Positions 36,895-53,517 of a DNA stretch of 64,000 nt are shown here, piece by piece (position 1 is the stretch's first letter; every line of letters starts with the position of its first letter). The notes below the pieces were generated by a model. The model made no database searches, had not been told where the DNA came from, and saw only the letters and a program-made list of their open reading frames with translations. The translations under genes and the position numbers were made by a program. This stretch comes from Sciurus carolinensis (lineage: Eukaryota > Chordata > Mammalia > Rodentia > Sciuridae), in the NCBI RefSeq assembly GCF_902686445.1, contig NC_062216.1:8019084-8083083 (forward strand), in the 5' to 3' direction.

Positions 36895-37085
36895 ACAATT
36901 AGTTTATTTAGATCCTACTACCTATCAGGTATCATATTGAGAGCTATGAATGGATTTCCACCCAGCAAATTTTCAAAGAAAGCATTGTTATTCCATGATT
37001 AAAAAAACTGAGGTTTAAAGAGGTTATCCTGCTTGCAGTATTCATCGTATCATAGTGGAACGGAAATCCAAACCTAATTAGTTGT
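36895..37085 (+). mobile_element. MIR SINE
   Basis: TAGATCCTACTACCTATCAGG, ATTCCATGATTAAAAAAACTG, AGGTTTAAAGAGGTTATCC. Diverged. Confidence 0.5.
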
Positions 37086-38439
37086 ACTCTACTACACTTA
37101 TGCCATTTAAGGTGTTATTCTTTCAAATTCAGAAAAGAAATGGAATTCCATCTGTATGCAGAAATTATCTTTACCTGTTAGCTCTTGGTTTTACAACAAT
37201 AGAAATAAGGAATTAATAATAGCATGAAATAAAAGGATACAGTTATGCGACTTGATTCCCAAGTAGATTTTGGAATCACTCCCCCCACACTCAAATAAGG
37301 GGGGGGGGTTGTAAAAATTCTCTATAAGCACTTTCTCAAAGTGTTTATAGGTTTTATCTTGGCACATATGCTCATGAAAAGTTGGGTCTACAACATGGTA
37401 TCCCTGTCTTGCCTTGTCCCTCTCAAAACTTAAGTAGGTGTGCTAGTGTTAAATGTCATATATAAAAATAACTATTAAAGTTGTCAAAGGCAACTTTCTT
37501 CCTCAGAATCTCAATGCCATACAAATATGACATACTTGGTCCTCTTAACATTCTAAAAAAAGTTTTTAGTATTATTAGATTTTACTTAAGGGAGAACTAG
37601 AATCAGAAATATGTGTAAAAAATTCTAGGGGGATGGTGTTTCTTTTTTAAAAAATTTAAACTCCAAAATGCTAATTTCACTTGCTTAGTAATAACCACAA
37701 CTGTGTAGCTTGCCCTATCTAGCTGAAAATACAGTTTCACTGGAAGATCATTGTAATTCAAATCCATTCAGTGCTGCTTCACTTATGTCATTTGTTAGCT
37801 AAGTTCAATTAGTGTATCCTGCACCTATTTTAATGATATAGCACATTAATATCATTTTCACTCATTTAAAGCCATGTTTACCAACATAGCCTTAGCACCA
37901 AAAAAATTCTAAATGATAATCTTCACACATTCTAGTAGCCTGAACAAGTTATTGATACATACAGGTGAAGCTCTGGCTAGTTTTGAATTTTCCAAATTAG
38001 GGTCAGGGAATTTTAAAGTCACACACTTTAAAACAAAGTTGGTTGTTTTGGTATTGCAGAAAATATACTCAAGGTCACAATATGCCCATTATGCCCTTAC
38101 TCCAACATGCAAGGCACAACCAGGCTGATTTCTACCTGGATTTTGCCTGGAGTTTTCTAAAGGGAATGGTGGAAACTTTATTAGAAAAGATGGTAAAGTT
38201 GTCAGTGACAAGACAATCAGGAGGTCAGCAGAGGTAAGAGGGGAAGAGAGGGGTCTAAATAGAAGTGAGAATCAGTAAGTTGTTTGGGGGAGTCTAAACT
38301 GAGTCATGTACCTTTAATGGCCCCTCAACATAAGAAAAGAGTAAGGGTGCAATGCAAAAGAAAAAAGGAAACAGCCAGAGAGGTGAGACACAGCCATTTT
38401 GGTGTGGGGGGGTGTCTAACTACACATGAGGTCATCCTA
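37086..38439. other. Unique sequence immediately upstream of the XKR6 CpG island
   Basis: AT-rich, with no SINE, LINE or LTR that I can recognise and no gene. Any distal promoter elements would lie here, but none is evident by eye. Confidence 0.45.
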
Positions 38440-38442
38440 TCT

Positions 38443-38453
38443 CCCGGAAGTGA
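38443..38453 (+). promoter_or_regulatory. ETS/GABP-type motif (CCCGGAAGTGA)
   Basis: CCGGAAGT is the consensus core of ETS-family factors such as GABPA and ELK. It sits at the upstream edge of the CpG island and is followed 30-60 bp later by two GC boxes. Similar motifs recur at 38829-38839 (CCCGGAAGTGA, followed by CG) and 38850-38857 (CCGGAAGC). Repeated ETS motifs beside GC boxes are typical of CpG-island promoters. Binding is inferred, not shown. Confidence 0.6.
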
Positions 38454-38563
38454 CACGTAATCACCTGCTTTGCACTGGCTCCGCCCCTTCCCTCAGAGGC
38501 CCCGCCCCTCCGCCAGCAGCCGGGAGGGTGTTAGGGGGCGTTTCTCCAGGAGGAAAGCTGTGA

Positions 38564-43411
<4,848 letters not shown>

Positions 43412-43582
43412 AGTGGTTCTCAATTTTGGCAGAGAATAGAAACTCTGCAGCTTTTAAAGAAATAGAAGAGCCTGGACACTTCTGGACCTTCAGGAGAAGA
43501 TACCCAAGGCAGGACGCAAGCATCATAGCTTCCAAAATTCCACAGGTGATCAGGCGGGCAGCCAGACTTGAGAAACACCTTG
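43412..43582 (+). mobile_element. MER5-like hAT DNA transposon fossil
   Basis: It begins AGTGGTTCTCAATTTTGGC and ends ACAGGTGATCAGGCGGGCAG and ACTTGAGAAAC, the pattern of MER5A-type elements (CAGTGGTTCTCAA ... TTGAGAACCACTG). An open frame of 81 codons over it is a chance frame. Confidence 0.6.
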
Positions 43583-44261
43583 AGTTGGGTTTCAGGCTTA
43601 TTCCACTTGGGGGGATGGGTATTGGATTTGTGTTCTTAATAAATATGATGGAACAACTGGGAAAGGCATGACTTGGTACTGTGAAGTTTGGTCCCTCAAC
43701 AGCGTCATAGTTAAATGCCTTTACCTTGGAAACATGAGTGTCTAGAAGTTTCTTGGGGCTGGCTTAAGGGTTTGCACTTAGGCATCTCAGAGTTTCTGTT
43801 TAAATCCAAATATGAATCTCATCCTTAAAAGATTGCTAAATTTGAAATGGTCTGCAAAAAATGTAGGTCATTTCTTTGCCTTTTGTGTAATACAAATATA
43901 TTTTTGTGATGATATTGCATGTAAAAGTTATAATAATTCTGTTTAATTTTGAAAAAATTCTTGTAGTAGGTTTGAGGAAAACAACCGGGATTACAAGCAG
44001 TGTTGGAACAAATAAGTCCTTGTAGCTGTTAAGATTTTGTAATTAAAGAGTGGATATGTAACATTACAAATAAGGATATTCATTTTCATGGGGCTAGGGT
44101 ACCAGTCATAGTTACATTAGAAAATTTTGTGTGTGTCTGGGTAGGGATGTGTAGGAAACTTATATATCTGCTTATTACTGGGTGGGAATCTCATATGGTA
44201 AAATAGTATTTTTTTCATTTTATCCATAAACTTAATGGAATGTAAGGTTAAGAAGATGCTG

Positions 44262-44348
44262 AACTTTTTTTTGTGGTGTTGGGGAGTGAACCTGGGCCTT
44301 GTATATGCTAGTCCTATGCTCTACATCTGAGCAACACCACCAGCCCCT
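44262..44348 (-). mobile_element. ID SINE
   Basis: GTGGTGTTGGGGAGTGAACC, GGGCCTTGTATATGCTAG, CACCAGCCC: antisense ID. Confidence 0.82.
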
Positions 44349-44459
44349 CAGTGAGATTTTTTTGAGAAACTTGAGTAAAATTGTTTTGAGAACTGTAAAT
44401 AACGAATAGTCCAAAAACAAAAGAAAACCAAAAAAATTTAGAAAGAGGAAAATGTCTTA

Positions 44460-44865
44460 CCTTGTCAGAAAGTAGATTTGTTGTATCAACAATTAGACCT
44501 GTGTGCCACTGGCAGGGAAATTAAATAGGTGGTGACAGAGAATAAAGTTCAGAAATAAATTTATACATTTGTGAGAATTTAGTACGAGGTAAAGGTGACA
44601 TTTCTAATCAGCATAGGGAAAAGGAATTATTTAACAGTGTGGATGAGAGTGCTCGCCCAGCTTGCCTGAGTTTCTGGGTTCCACCCCCAGCACTGCAAAA
44701 AACGAACAAATATTTGAAAAGAATTAAAGATGGAATATAAAACGTTAAGCTGTAAAAACACTAGAAGAAATTTAGGATCATACTTAATCTTTTAATGAGT
44801 AAGACCCTTCCTTTTGATACCATCAAGGAAAAAGAAACATTTAACTACATAAAGTTGCCTCATCT
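44460..44865 (+). mobile_element. Old L1 ORF2 fragment, interrupted by an ID remnant
   Basis: Sense L1 ORF2-like blocks are visible: ACAGAGAATAAAGTTCAG then AAATTTATACATTTGTG on the left, and CTGTAAAAACACTAGAAG, GGAAAAAGAAACATTTAAC and TACATAAA on the right. An ID-like segment at 44638-44707 separates them. No intact frame. Confidence 0.55.
44638..44707 (+). mobile_element. ID SINE, partial
   Basis: GAGAGTGCTCGCCCAGCTTG, GGGTTCCACCCCCAGCACTG and an A tail. The 5' end (A-box region) is missing or too diverged. It sits in the L1 fragment. Confidence 0.65.
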
Positions 44866-45620
44866 GATTTATGCTCTTCTTCCCCTCACTTCAAAAATCT
44901 AAACACAGGCTTAGCTGTGAGAATGAGAGAGTTAAATTTAGACAGAGATACTTCCTCAAGTAGAATGAATATAAAGAGAATCTCTGAAGATTACTTGTTT
45001 TTGAGTGAATACTAACAATAAAAACCCATGAATTTTCAAGGGAACATAGTGGAAAAAATGACCTGCTTTTGAGTAAAATTGCAATTAGTGATGTGCATAG
45101 TATTTTCAGAGTGATCCAGAACATCAAAATTGTACCATAGAAGTCTGTCATTTGAGATCTAATACGCATGTGTCAGAAATCAGAAGTAGTTTTATTTCTG
45201 TCTTCAACAGTATTTGCTTTGTTTGGGTTTGCATACTTTATCCATATGTTAATCAGTCAGCCTTATGCCAGGTAAATTCTGGACTGCTGGGAGGATTCTG
45301 TGGGATGCAAAAAAAAAAACTGTCCCCTAAGCGTTGCCATTTTCCAGTGGTTGACTTTACATGTGCTCTCAGCAAATGATGTTATGTTTATCTGATTTCT
45401 TCTAGTGAAAAATCCTGGCTTTTTGTTTGACATTGAAATAATTGAGGTTTATGAGAAAAATCATAAAAATATAGATTCATTTAAAAAGTTCAGTGACTTT
45501 TGACTAGTTGCCTAAAGATACTCCACTATTTATTACTATGGGAGATAATTAAAAATACACAAACTGACAAGACAGCGGGTACAGAGCAGAGAACAGCCAT
45601 TGGAATTAAGTAAGTTTTAG

Positions 45621-45707
45621 CGCTTGGGGTGTAGTTCAGTGGTAGAGCACTTGATTAACATGTAAGGCGCTGGGTTTGATTTCCAGCACTGCAGAAAAGG
45701 AAAAAGA
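45621..45707 (+). mobile_element. ID SINE
   Basis: CGCTTGGGGTGTAGTTCAGT, GGTAGAGCACTTG, GGGTTTGATTTCCAGCACTG and an A-rich tail. It ends 44 bp before the TAF13 retrocopy. Confidence 0.87.
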
Positions 45708-45760
45708 GGTTTATCACTCTCCAAGTTATAAACAACAGGTGGTGTCAGTTTCCTCATATC

Positions 45761-47195
45761 TTTTTTTGTTTTGTTTAATTTTTTATACTTTATTCCTTGT
45801 ATCAAAAGGTTACAGTAAAATTTTCCCAGGTACTGATTTATAGATAGTTTATAAGTGGAATCAGAAAGTTCAGTTTCACAAACAGTAACATTCAGTGATC
45901 TCTTTAAATGCAATTTTAATCCTTATTTTAAGCTAAGGTCAATAATTTAATGCAATAAGCTAACTACACACAAAACCTGTATATTCTGAACTACATATGT
46001 TTATCTTATATGGTTTTAGTCAACTACACATTTCCACACATACTTACAAATACATTAATAAAACTACCCCAAATGCTTATCCTGCCATTAACTCATTAAA
46101 CATTGCCATTCCTGCTACTGAAAATAGATGATTGGGAAAAATGAGTTTTAAAACTTAAAAAGTAATATAAGTCCCAAATGGTTTTAAATCAAAAAGGCCT
46201 TTCAACATGGAAGCATCAATATGAAATTTAAGTTTCTAAAAAAATAAAAAAACACTCTTTAGAAAAGAATATTAAAACAAATTATCTTTTAAGACACACA
46301 AACATTCTTAGAAAAACTTGTAGTTTCAAATACATCTCCTTAAAAGAAACACAAACCAGTTCACTATCTTTACTAACCTCTCAGACCACAGTTGTCTAAA
46401 AACTTCAAATATGTAAGGCTTATGTCTCATGTCATAGTCAAAATGACATTTAGATTTCACATATTAAACAGCTATAGTATAGCTTATAATGACACAATAT
46501 ACCTAATACAAATACTACTGCATCCTTTAGATAGTCAAAAGTCAGAAGGAACTGCATAATTTTCAAGATATTTTAACGTACGTGTAGTCATTAAAACCCA
46601 GTAATTAATTCAAGTGTGGTCATGAAAGGCAGGCAATTAAAGGCTCAAGTATCGATCTAAAATCAAAGACATGAAAATAAAGTCTGAAAACTTTGTTTCT
46701 CCATCCTTCGTTTACATGCCTAGGTATTAGGACATTGCTGTAGAAAATACACAGTTATTACATATGAGTTTCCACAGAAGAGAATGAAATTTCATCAAAA
46801 AGTATCAAGATCCATAGTTTGCTTTATCAAATGCTTTTCTAGCTTGTTTCAACTCTTCGTTCATAGTAAGCAAGTCTTTAACCCTAGCAAACTTCCTTGG
46901 GTCCTTTTGAATCAAGAAGACAATATCTTCAACTGGTACTCGACCTTGTCTTCCAATTGACATTGCCTTGTGAGTCATTTCAGTGATGAACTGTATGACA
47001 AGGTCTTAAAGAATGTCCACTGACTCAGTGTAAGGGTTCTGGTCATCCCCAAACCCACATTATACATGGAAATTCTTTAGAAAAAAGTCTCTCTTATCCT
47101 GCCCACCTGCTGCACCTCCTCCAGTCTCTTCATTTCCTCCTCAGAGGTCGGGTCTTCTTCCTCATCTGCCGTCCCACTAGGCCGCCAGCCTACAG
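45761..47195 (-). mobile_element. Full extent of the TAF13 retrocopy, with 3' UTR and poly(A) tail
   Basis: The insertion is flanked by an exact 10-bp target-site duplication, TCCTCATATC, at 45751-45760 and 47196-47205. At its low-coordinate (3') end a run of T (45761-45767) is the poly(A) tail, preceded on the minus strand by AATAAA (TTTATT at 45789-45794) about 22 nt inside. Between the stop codon and the tail lies about 1 kb of AT-rich sequence taken to be TAF13 3' UTR. These are the hallmarks of LINE-1-mediated retroposition of a spliced, polyadenylated mRNA. Confidence 0.88.
46805..47172 (-). pseudogene. TAF13P: TAF13 processed pseudogene, coding-region equivalent
   Basis: The minus-strand sequence is a degenerate copy of TAF13, the histone-fold TFIID subunit of 124 residues. 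The last ~54 codons remain open and clearly recognisable (AMSIGRQGRVPVEDIVF, then KFARVKDLLTMNEELK, ending KANYGS and TGA at 46805-46807). Upstream, the start codon is ACG (47170-47172), the acidic N-terminus ADEEEDPTSEEE is still readable, small deletions shift the frame at least twice, and a TAA replaces a Glu codon before DLVIQFITEMTH. It has no introns and lies antisense to XKR6 in its intron 1. Taken as a dead retrocopy. Confidence 0.93.
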
Positions 47196-47251
47196 TCCTC
47201 ATATCATCTTATCAAGTAAGGAGTGAAATTGGTTGACATTTAATGTCCCTT

Positions 47252-47350
47252 AAATTTATTTATTTGTTTATTTATTTGCGGTGCTGGGGATTGAACCCAG
47301 GGCCTTGTGCATGCTAGGCAGGCACTGTATCTGAGCTACATTCCAGTCTG
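47252..47350 (-). mobile_element. ID SINE
   Basis: ATTTATTTGTTTATTTATTTG tail followed by CGGTGCTGGGGATTGAACCC and GGGCCTTGTGCATGCTAGG: antisense ID. Confidence 0.88.
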
Positions 47351-47794
47351 CTTACTAGTTAGTTACATAGCTTACTAGTTAATATTAAATTTACACTACA
47401 CTAAACTTGCTGAAAAATTTGTTAAGTTGGTTTGTCAGCTAACTTTAATGTAGCTAAAATTATATTTTAAAATGGTCATTTTTTTGCAGTCGTTATAAAT
47501 TTTTACTCTGAAACTAAAGCAGTGAATTTATTTTTTAAAGCCATATATTTTGGAGGTTTTTTGACTTGTTTGCCAATATTAATTTCTTTTTTGGAATAGA
47601 ACCTAATTGTCAACTCTTGTAATTTATTGTTTATATGTGGTTTTTAACTTTGAAAAGTTAGTGTTTAAAAAGTTCTTTTAAATGATAGCTGCTATGTTAA
47701 GTGCTTTTGATAAATAATTCTGTTAAGTGAATTTTTTTCCTAGGATTTTGGCTTGAGTTGGGTTTTTGGGAAAGATAGGATTTGCTTGGAGGAT

Positions 47795-48890
47795 TCAGCC
47801 TTCTGTGGCTGTGACAAAATACCTGAGATAAAGAACTTGAAGGAAGTGTTTATTTAGCTTATGGTTTTGTAACGCCTGTGATGCCTTGGAGGTTCTTGTC
47901 TCCTGCACTGGAAGATGACAGAGGGGAGAAATCAGTAGCAGATTCATTAAAGCAAGCAGGAAGCTCCTAATTGTGGGAGGGGGGGGTCCCAAAGAGGGTG
48001 CTTTCCATCCTTGCTGTCTAGGGGTTTCTGTACTGTTTGATGATGAACTCACCTTTCATTGGAGAGTCCCCCTTGATTGTTCTCTTTCTCTGACTCAATT
48101 GAAAGTACAAGTTTAATTTCTTATTCCATAATGGGGATGTCTTAATGTGTCTCTTAACCTGAGTTTGTCCTGTACTTGTTCTTAAAGAATTGCTTGGGTT
48201 CAAAACAACTCTTTGGGTTGACTAATATTAGTGTAGTCAAGGACAACTGGGACAACAACCGAATGTATGGGCATCCACGTGTGAGTGGGTCTTCCATTCA
48301 GGCAGTCAGAAACAACACAAAAACTTTAACCCAGGGTTTTAATCTGGGGTGGTGGGATCCCTGTTCTCTGAGGTCCCACTTTTTTTATTTAGAGGAATAT
48401 TTTAAAAAATTTAGTTGTAGATTGACACAATACTTTCATTTTGTTTATTTTATTTTCATGTGGTGCTGAGGATTGAACCCAGTCCTCACACATGCTAGAC
48501 CAGCGCTCTGCACTGAGCTATAACCCCAGCCCTGAGGTCCCCATTTTTATCTCCTTCCTTAGTTTCACAGTTTTTCGTTCAATGGACCCCTTGACCTCCT
48601 GTGTTTATGGGCTGCAGTGAGGCTTAGGTGTGTGGTGGAGCAAAGCTGCTGTACCTCCTGTGGCCAGGATGCAGAGAGGAGAAAGGGTTGGGGACAACTA
48701 TACTTTTCAAGGACATGCCCATATGGCCTGCTTCCTTCAATGAGACCATTTCCAAAATGGGTTAATCCATTCATGAGGTCAGTGCCCGCATGATCCAGTC
48801 ACCTCATAAAGGCCCCCTCCAAACCCTGCTGCACTGGGACTTTTTTTCACATGACTTTTTTGGTGACCACTCCAGATCCAAACCTTAATA
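47795..48890 (-). mobile_element. Probable MaLR-type LTR remnants on both sides of an ID insertion
   Basis: CTGTGGCTGTGACAAAATAC at about 47803 and CACTCCAGATCCAAACC at about 48868 resemble opposite ends of rodent MaLR LTRs in antisense. The stretch between is long and diverged, and includes an ID element at 48379-48531. It may represent one rearranged LTR or two. Low certainty. Confidence 0.35.
48379..48531 (-). mobile_element. ID SINE with a long unique 3' tail and target-site duplication
   Basis: The tRNA-like part is at about 48461-48531 (GTGGTGCTGAGGATTGAACC ... TATAACCCCAGCC). To its left an additional tail of about 80 nt reads on the minus strand AAAGTATTGTGTCAATC, then TACAACTAAATTTTTTAAAA. 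CTGAGGTCCC flanks the whole unit (48368-48377 and 48532-48541), so the tail belongs to the element. A similar tail is on the ID at 50790. Confidence 0.88.
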
Positions 48891-49966
48891 ATCATATTCA
48901 TATTTACCTCTTTATCTTGAAACATCAAAGTAGTTTTCAAATAACTTTTTGTCTTGAGTGCAACATTGTTGTCTTTTTACTTTTTAATGTGGGGAAATTA
49001 TTTCTGTGTTATCTTGGTCCTGGATTTACAGAACAGACTGCTTTTCACTCATTGTAGCACAAAAGTGGGACATTGAGCTCACAGGACAGTGGACGTGAAA
49101 ACATGAGTCCTCCTCACTGCACTTCTGGAAGGGAGGTGGAGTTGGTATTCCTGTTTTGCTCTTACTTGCTCTCAGAGTTGTAAGTCTTAGCTTTCTCTGT
49201 CATCATTTTGGTCCCCCCACCCCGCATTTTGTTTTAAATGTGCTGAGCAAGAGAAGAATAGCAAAGGTGAAGAGGACCCCAAGACTACAGCGTGGAAAGC
49301 CTGCGGGTAATAGAGGCTGCAGGGATGTGCGGGAGTGCAGGCAGGCAGCAGGCCTGACTTCGTCTGCTAGGCTGTATTTATAGTGGGGCCCCAAGCTTCT
49401 GTGTGTAGGAAACCCCAAAGGGTGCATTGTCATGCAGATTCTCAGCTCTGCCACAGACTTAGAATTAGAGCCCCAGGGAGTTGGTCTAGGGGAGAGTCAG
49501 GGAATGGATATTTCTGTTGTCTTTATTTACAAACATATAAGCCTGGGGTGGGGGGTGGGAAGGAGTGTGGGGAACACCTCTTTATATTCCCCAAGTCAGT
49601 AATTGTTGATGAAGTGGCTTTTCTGTATGTGGCATATATCACATGGGGTGCCTTTCTGAATACTTCACCTCAAATGGGAAATGTTCTGAGTAAAGCCTCA
49701 TAGTTAGAATACCATTATCTCACCTAAGATGATTAACAGTGCTTTCATCATTATTCCTTGATTCTGTAGAGTCATATAACAGCTCATACCCAGATTGCCA
49801 ATTGTATTCAACGATGTCTTTTATAGCCCCCCCAAACAGGGATTTGATCAAAATTTATGCGTTATAGTCACGTGTCTTTAACTAGAGTGGTTACCTCACT
49901 GTTTTTTTTTTTCCTCATTGCATTGACTTTTTTGCAGAGCACAGGCCAGTTTTTTTTCTATTCCTA

Positions 49967-50050
49967 GTTTGCACTCCTTTCTGGTTAACTTGAAATTGCT
50001 ATGGGGTACTGTTTGCACTCCTTTCTGGTTAACTTGAAATTGCTATGGGG
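49967..50050. repeat. Perfect 40-bp tandem duplication
   Basis: GTTTGCACTCCTTTCTGG and the following 22 bases occur at 49967-50006 and again at 50011-50050 without a difference, with TACT between them (period 44). Confidence 0.95.
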
Positions 50051-50789
50051 GCTCGATTATACCCAGGCTACATATATGTGTCAAACCAATGGCTTTCTGC
50101 TCCATGTTTACATTGTATCAGTAATGTACAACATGAATTATCCTACTATTAGTGGTATTAATTTTTATCTCTTACTTAAGGTCGTGACTGCTAGATTTCT
50201 ACTTATAAAAATAACTTCTCCTCTTTGCAATCAGGAAGTACAGGCATTCACCCACCCCATCTGGGGAGTTTCACTTTCCTTGGATTCAATTTTGTGGCCA
50301 ACTATAGTTGGAAAATATTAAATGGCATATTCCAGACATAATAAATTGTTAAGTAACTTTTAATACTTTTAATGTTTTACATATCAAATAACTTTTAATA
50401 CTATATTATTATAGCTGTTTTATTTTTTATTATAATCTCCTTGTTGTGCCTAATTTATAAGTTAGACTTCGTTGTAGGTATGTATATATGGGATAAAACA
50501 GTATATATATAGGGATTGGTACTAGTGAATATTAGAGGTATGGGACTTGGGTGGGGAGACTACTGAAACTCGTGGGGATCAGTGTCTGATTCTTAAAAAC
50601 TTAATACTTTGTGGTTTTATCATTCATTGAGAATTCTTGCTGGAATCAGTTATTCGGTTGGTGAGGGTGAGATTTGTGTTTTAAACAAACTACCTAGTAA
50701 TTCTAATATTCTTGAAGGTTTGATAGTCACTGGCTCTACTAAAACTGGAATCTGAGTTTAAAAAGAAAAATAACTGTCCTCAAGAAGTG

Positions 50790-50942
50790 TCTGAGGGCTG
50801 GGATCATAGCTTAGTGGTAGAGCTCTTGCTTAGCATATGTGAGGCACTAGGTTTGATTCTCAGCACCACATAAATAAATAAATAATAAATAATAAATAAA
50901 TAAAACAAAGGTCCATTGACAAACTAAAAAAATACTGAAAAA
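50790..50942 (+). mobile_element. ID SINE with (AAAT)n and a unique 3' tail
   Basis: The ID head (GGGCTGGGATCATAGCTTAG ... GGTTTGATTCTCAGCACC) is followed by a TAAA repeat, and then AAAGGTCCATTGACAAACTA and A-rich sequence. AAGAAGTG at 50782-50789 and 50943-50950 is a likely target-site duplication enclosing the tail. Confidence 0.82.
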
Positions 50943-51896
50943 AAGAAGTGAGTCTGAATCTAGGTACTGGTGGGTTTGGGTGGTTGTCAGTACAATTAAG
51001 GAATTTAAGTTTTCATGTTAGTTTTGGAGGAACAGGTAAATAAAGGATTCATGCCTCATGGTATCCCAGCTCCTAGTTAGGTTTTGAGAGAACCTGTACA
51101 TGATAACTGCATTAAGCTGAGGTGAGCACTAATAGTAGAAGCTGAATCATGTTAGACTGTGTGGTTGGAATTAAGAGACTTGAGAAGAAATAGAAGAATT
51201 ACTAAGGAGGACAGAAAACAGAAAATTCTGTTTTTACACATTTTGTCTCACATACTTTGCACATGTTTTGTGTGTGCATTTTGCAGACCAAGAATTGAGT
51301 TCTGAGTGATTAAGCAATTCATGTCATTGGTAACAGGTGGAAGAAAGTTTTGAAGCCATATCTTACTGATGGCAAAATAGGTCCAGTTTTCCATACCAGG
51401 AGGCTCTGCATGAAAGTCCTGGACAGCTGAGCTGTGGACGAACCAGTTACTTTCCTTTACTTTGGAACTTTGGTGTTCTGGCTTATTGAAAGTAGAGGGA
51501 TGGTATCCTCAGCCCCTGAGGGGCTTTTGGTGTACAGTTGAGGTTCTTGGAGACCTCTGACTTCTAGTCTGATGTATAGCCCACAGAGATGGGGTAGGCT
51601 TCCAAGGCTTGGAGTTGATGGTGACTGCTAATGTAACCCACACAGCTGAGCTATCACTGGGGCTGTGTCTTCAGGACTGTTTTCAGCACTCCGCCCGTGT
51701 TTCTTTCTCATGGTAGACACTTTCCAACCTGTGGTTTCCAGATAACAGAAATGGACATGTAGGGGTTGACTTTACCCTCCTGTCCCATTCTTATTGCCCT
51801 CCAGCAGTCTTATCTTATCTACAGGTAGTGCCCTTGTTGGTTCTCTGTTGACCTGTTAGAAACACTGAGAGCATCAGTTCTGTCCTCAAGGTTACC

Positions 51897-52075
51897 AAAC
51901 AATCATTTCCAAACTGTGACTGTGCATTGGAACCAACTGGGGAATCAGAGATTTGGGTCCACCATAAGAGATACAGTTCAGGAGTTCTGGGATAGGCCTG
52001 AGAACCTATTTATTTTGAAAGTTTGGGTTTTTAGAAAGTTCTCAAGCAGTGCATAAATAGGGATGAGAGCCACAA
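51897..52075 (+). mobile_element. MER5-like hAT DNA transposon fossil
   Basis: AACTGTGACTGTGCATTGGAACCAACTGGGG and the following GGCCTGAGAACC resemble MER5A internal sequence. A second, shorter similar patch (GTGCACATTAGAATCACTTGG) lies at about 52130-52160. Heavily decayed. Confidence 0.45.
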
Positions 52076-53332
52076 TTCTGAAAGTCTGATTTCTACTAGT
52101 GTTGACAGAAGTAATTCTCAAGGAGAAGGAGTGCACATTAGAATCACTTGGTATTATTTTTGTAAACATAAATTCCAGGCAGATTAGGTTTGGAGGGATG
52201 AAATGTGTGAAAAAAACTCTGCAGATGACTTTAATAGAACTTCTTAAGTGTTTAAACATTCTATGATTAGATCTCATATTTAACTGGAATGGATTGGTGG
52301 AAAGTGCATTAATCAAACAGTTGCTATTGCCTTATGCTTTGCCTAAAATTGAGAATAATGTAAAGACATTTAACAAACTATATAACTTTATTGAATTGAA
52401 TATTACTTTGTTTTGGACTTTTCTTGAAAGTTTGAAGTACTTCAAGTCATAATTATGAATAAGAATGATCACCTTTGGTGGCTCATTCTTAGAAGTGCCC
52501 GTTAGAGGTATTTTATTGTGCTGGGAAAATTGATAATTAACTCAGTAAATTTCATGTCTCATATTTCAGAATTGTTTTATTTTTTGAAATTATACTTTTT
52601 GAAATCTGTGCCGAGGATAGAATTTCTAAACCAGAAACTAGTGAATGCAGGGGGAGAAGTGACCTAATGGGGTATTAAGTAATTCCATCAGAGATGGGAA
52701 TGAAGGAGCAGAGAGGACGGTATTCTGCTTTGTAGATTGACCAGGAGAAGGGCTGGAGGAGGGATGAGGAGAGTTATGTGCGCCTGACTGATGGTAAGCT
52801 CTTAGCTCTGTGTGTCAGCAAGCACACCCAGGAGCTGCACACACCCAAATAATATCCTTTGAGTTTCATCTAGAAATGTACTAGATATGGCAGTGCTGAG
52901 AAAACCCATGAACCTTGTAACCAGAAATCTTAGGGTCAGAAATCTTTGAGCCAATGGCGGGCAAAGGTGGGAGCCAGGGTAAATGGGCAAACACAAGATA
53001 GAGTGGGTTGTATGCTCTGCCAGTTTGTGATTCTGGATTGAAATATGTAGAACTCCAAGTTGTCATTTTGTTTGGTCTAAATAGTTGTAAATAGCCCGGT
53101 ATATTTAAGATGTTGCCATTTGCCTTCTGTAAAGCAGTTTTCCTCAAGGCTTACTCTGAAAGAAAAGATTATGCCTTCTAGTTAAAAAAATTATATACTC
53201 AAAATTTAATTGCCTCCGTGTTTTTGGTACCTAGTATGTGATGGTGTGCCTTTGAGAAGAGAAACTACAATAAAGGGACTCGGTACCCAGCTTTCAGATT
53301 AAACAGAAGTTGTCAAAATGAAGGAGAATTTG

Positions 53333-53517
53333 AGGTAGGCACAGTGGCGCACACCTGTAATCCCAGTAGCTTGGGAGGCTGAGGCAAGAGGATCATGAGT
53401 TCAAAAGCCAGCCTTAGCAAAAGCAAGGCACTAAGCAACTCAGTAAATAAAATACAAAATAGGGCCGGGTTGTGGCTTAGTGGTCGGGTACCCCTGGGTT
53501 CAATCCCCAGTATGAGG
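53333..53517 (+). mobile_element. B1-dID SINE
   Basis: Complete dimer: GGCACAGTGGCGCACACCTG, CCCAGTAGCTTGGGAGGCTG, then the linker AAATAAAATACAAAATAGGG and the dID half to GGTTCAATCCCCAGTATG. Confidence 0.92.

Noticed and set aside
43426..43671. An 81-codon open frame beginning MAENRNSAAF
   Set aside because: It lies mostly on a MER5-like transposon fossil in the intron.
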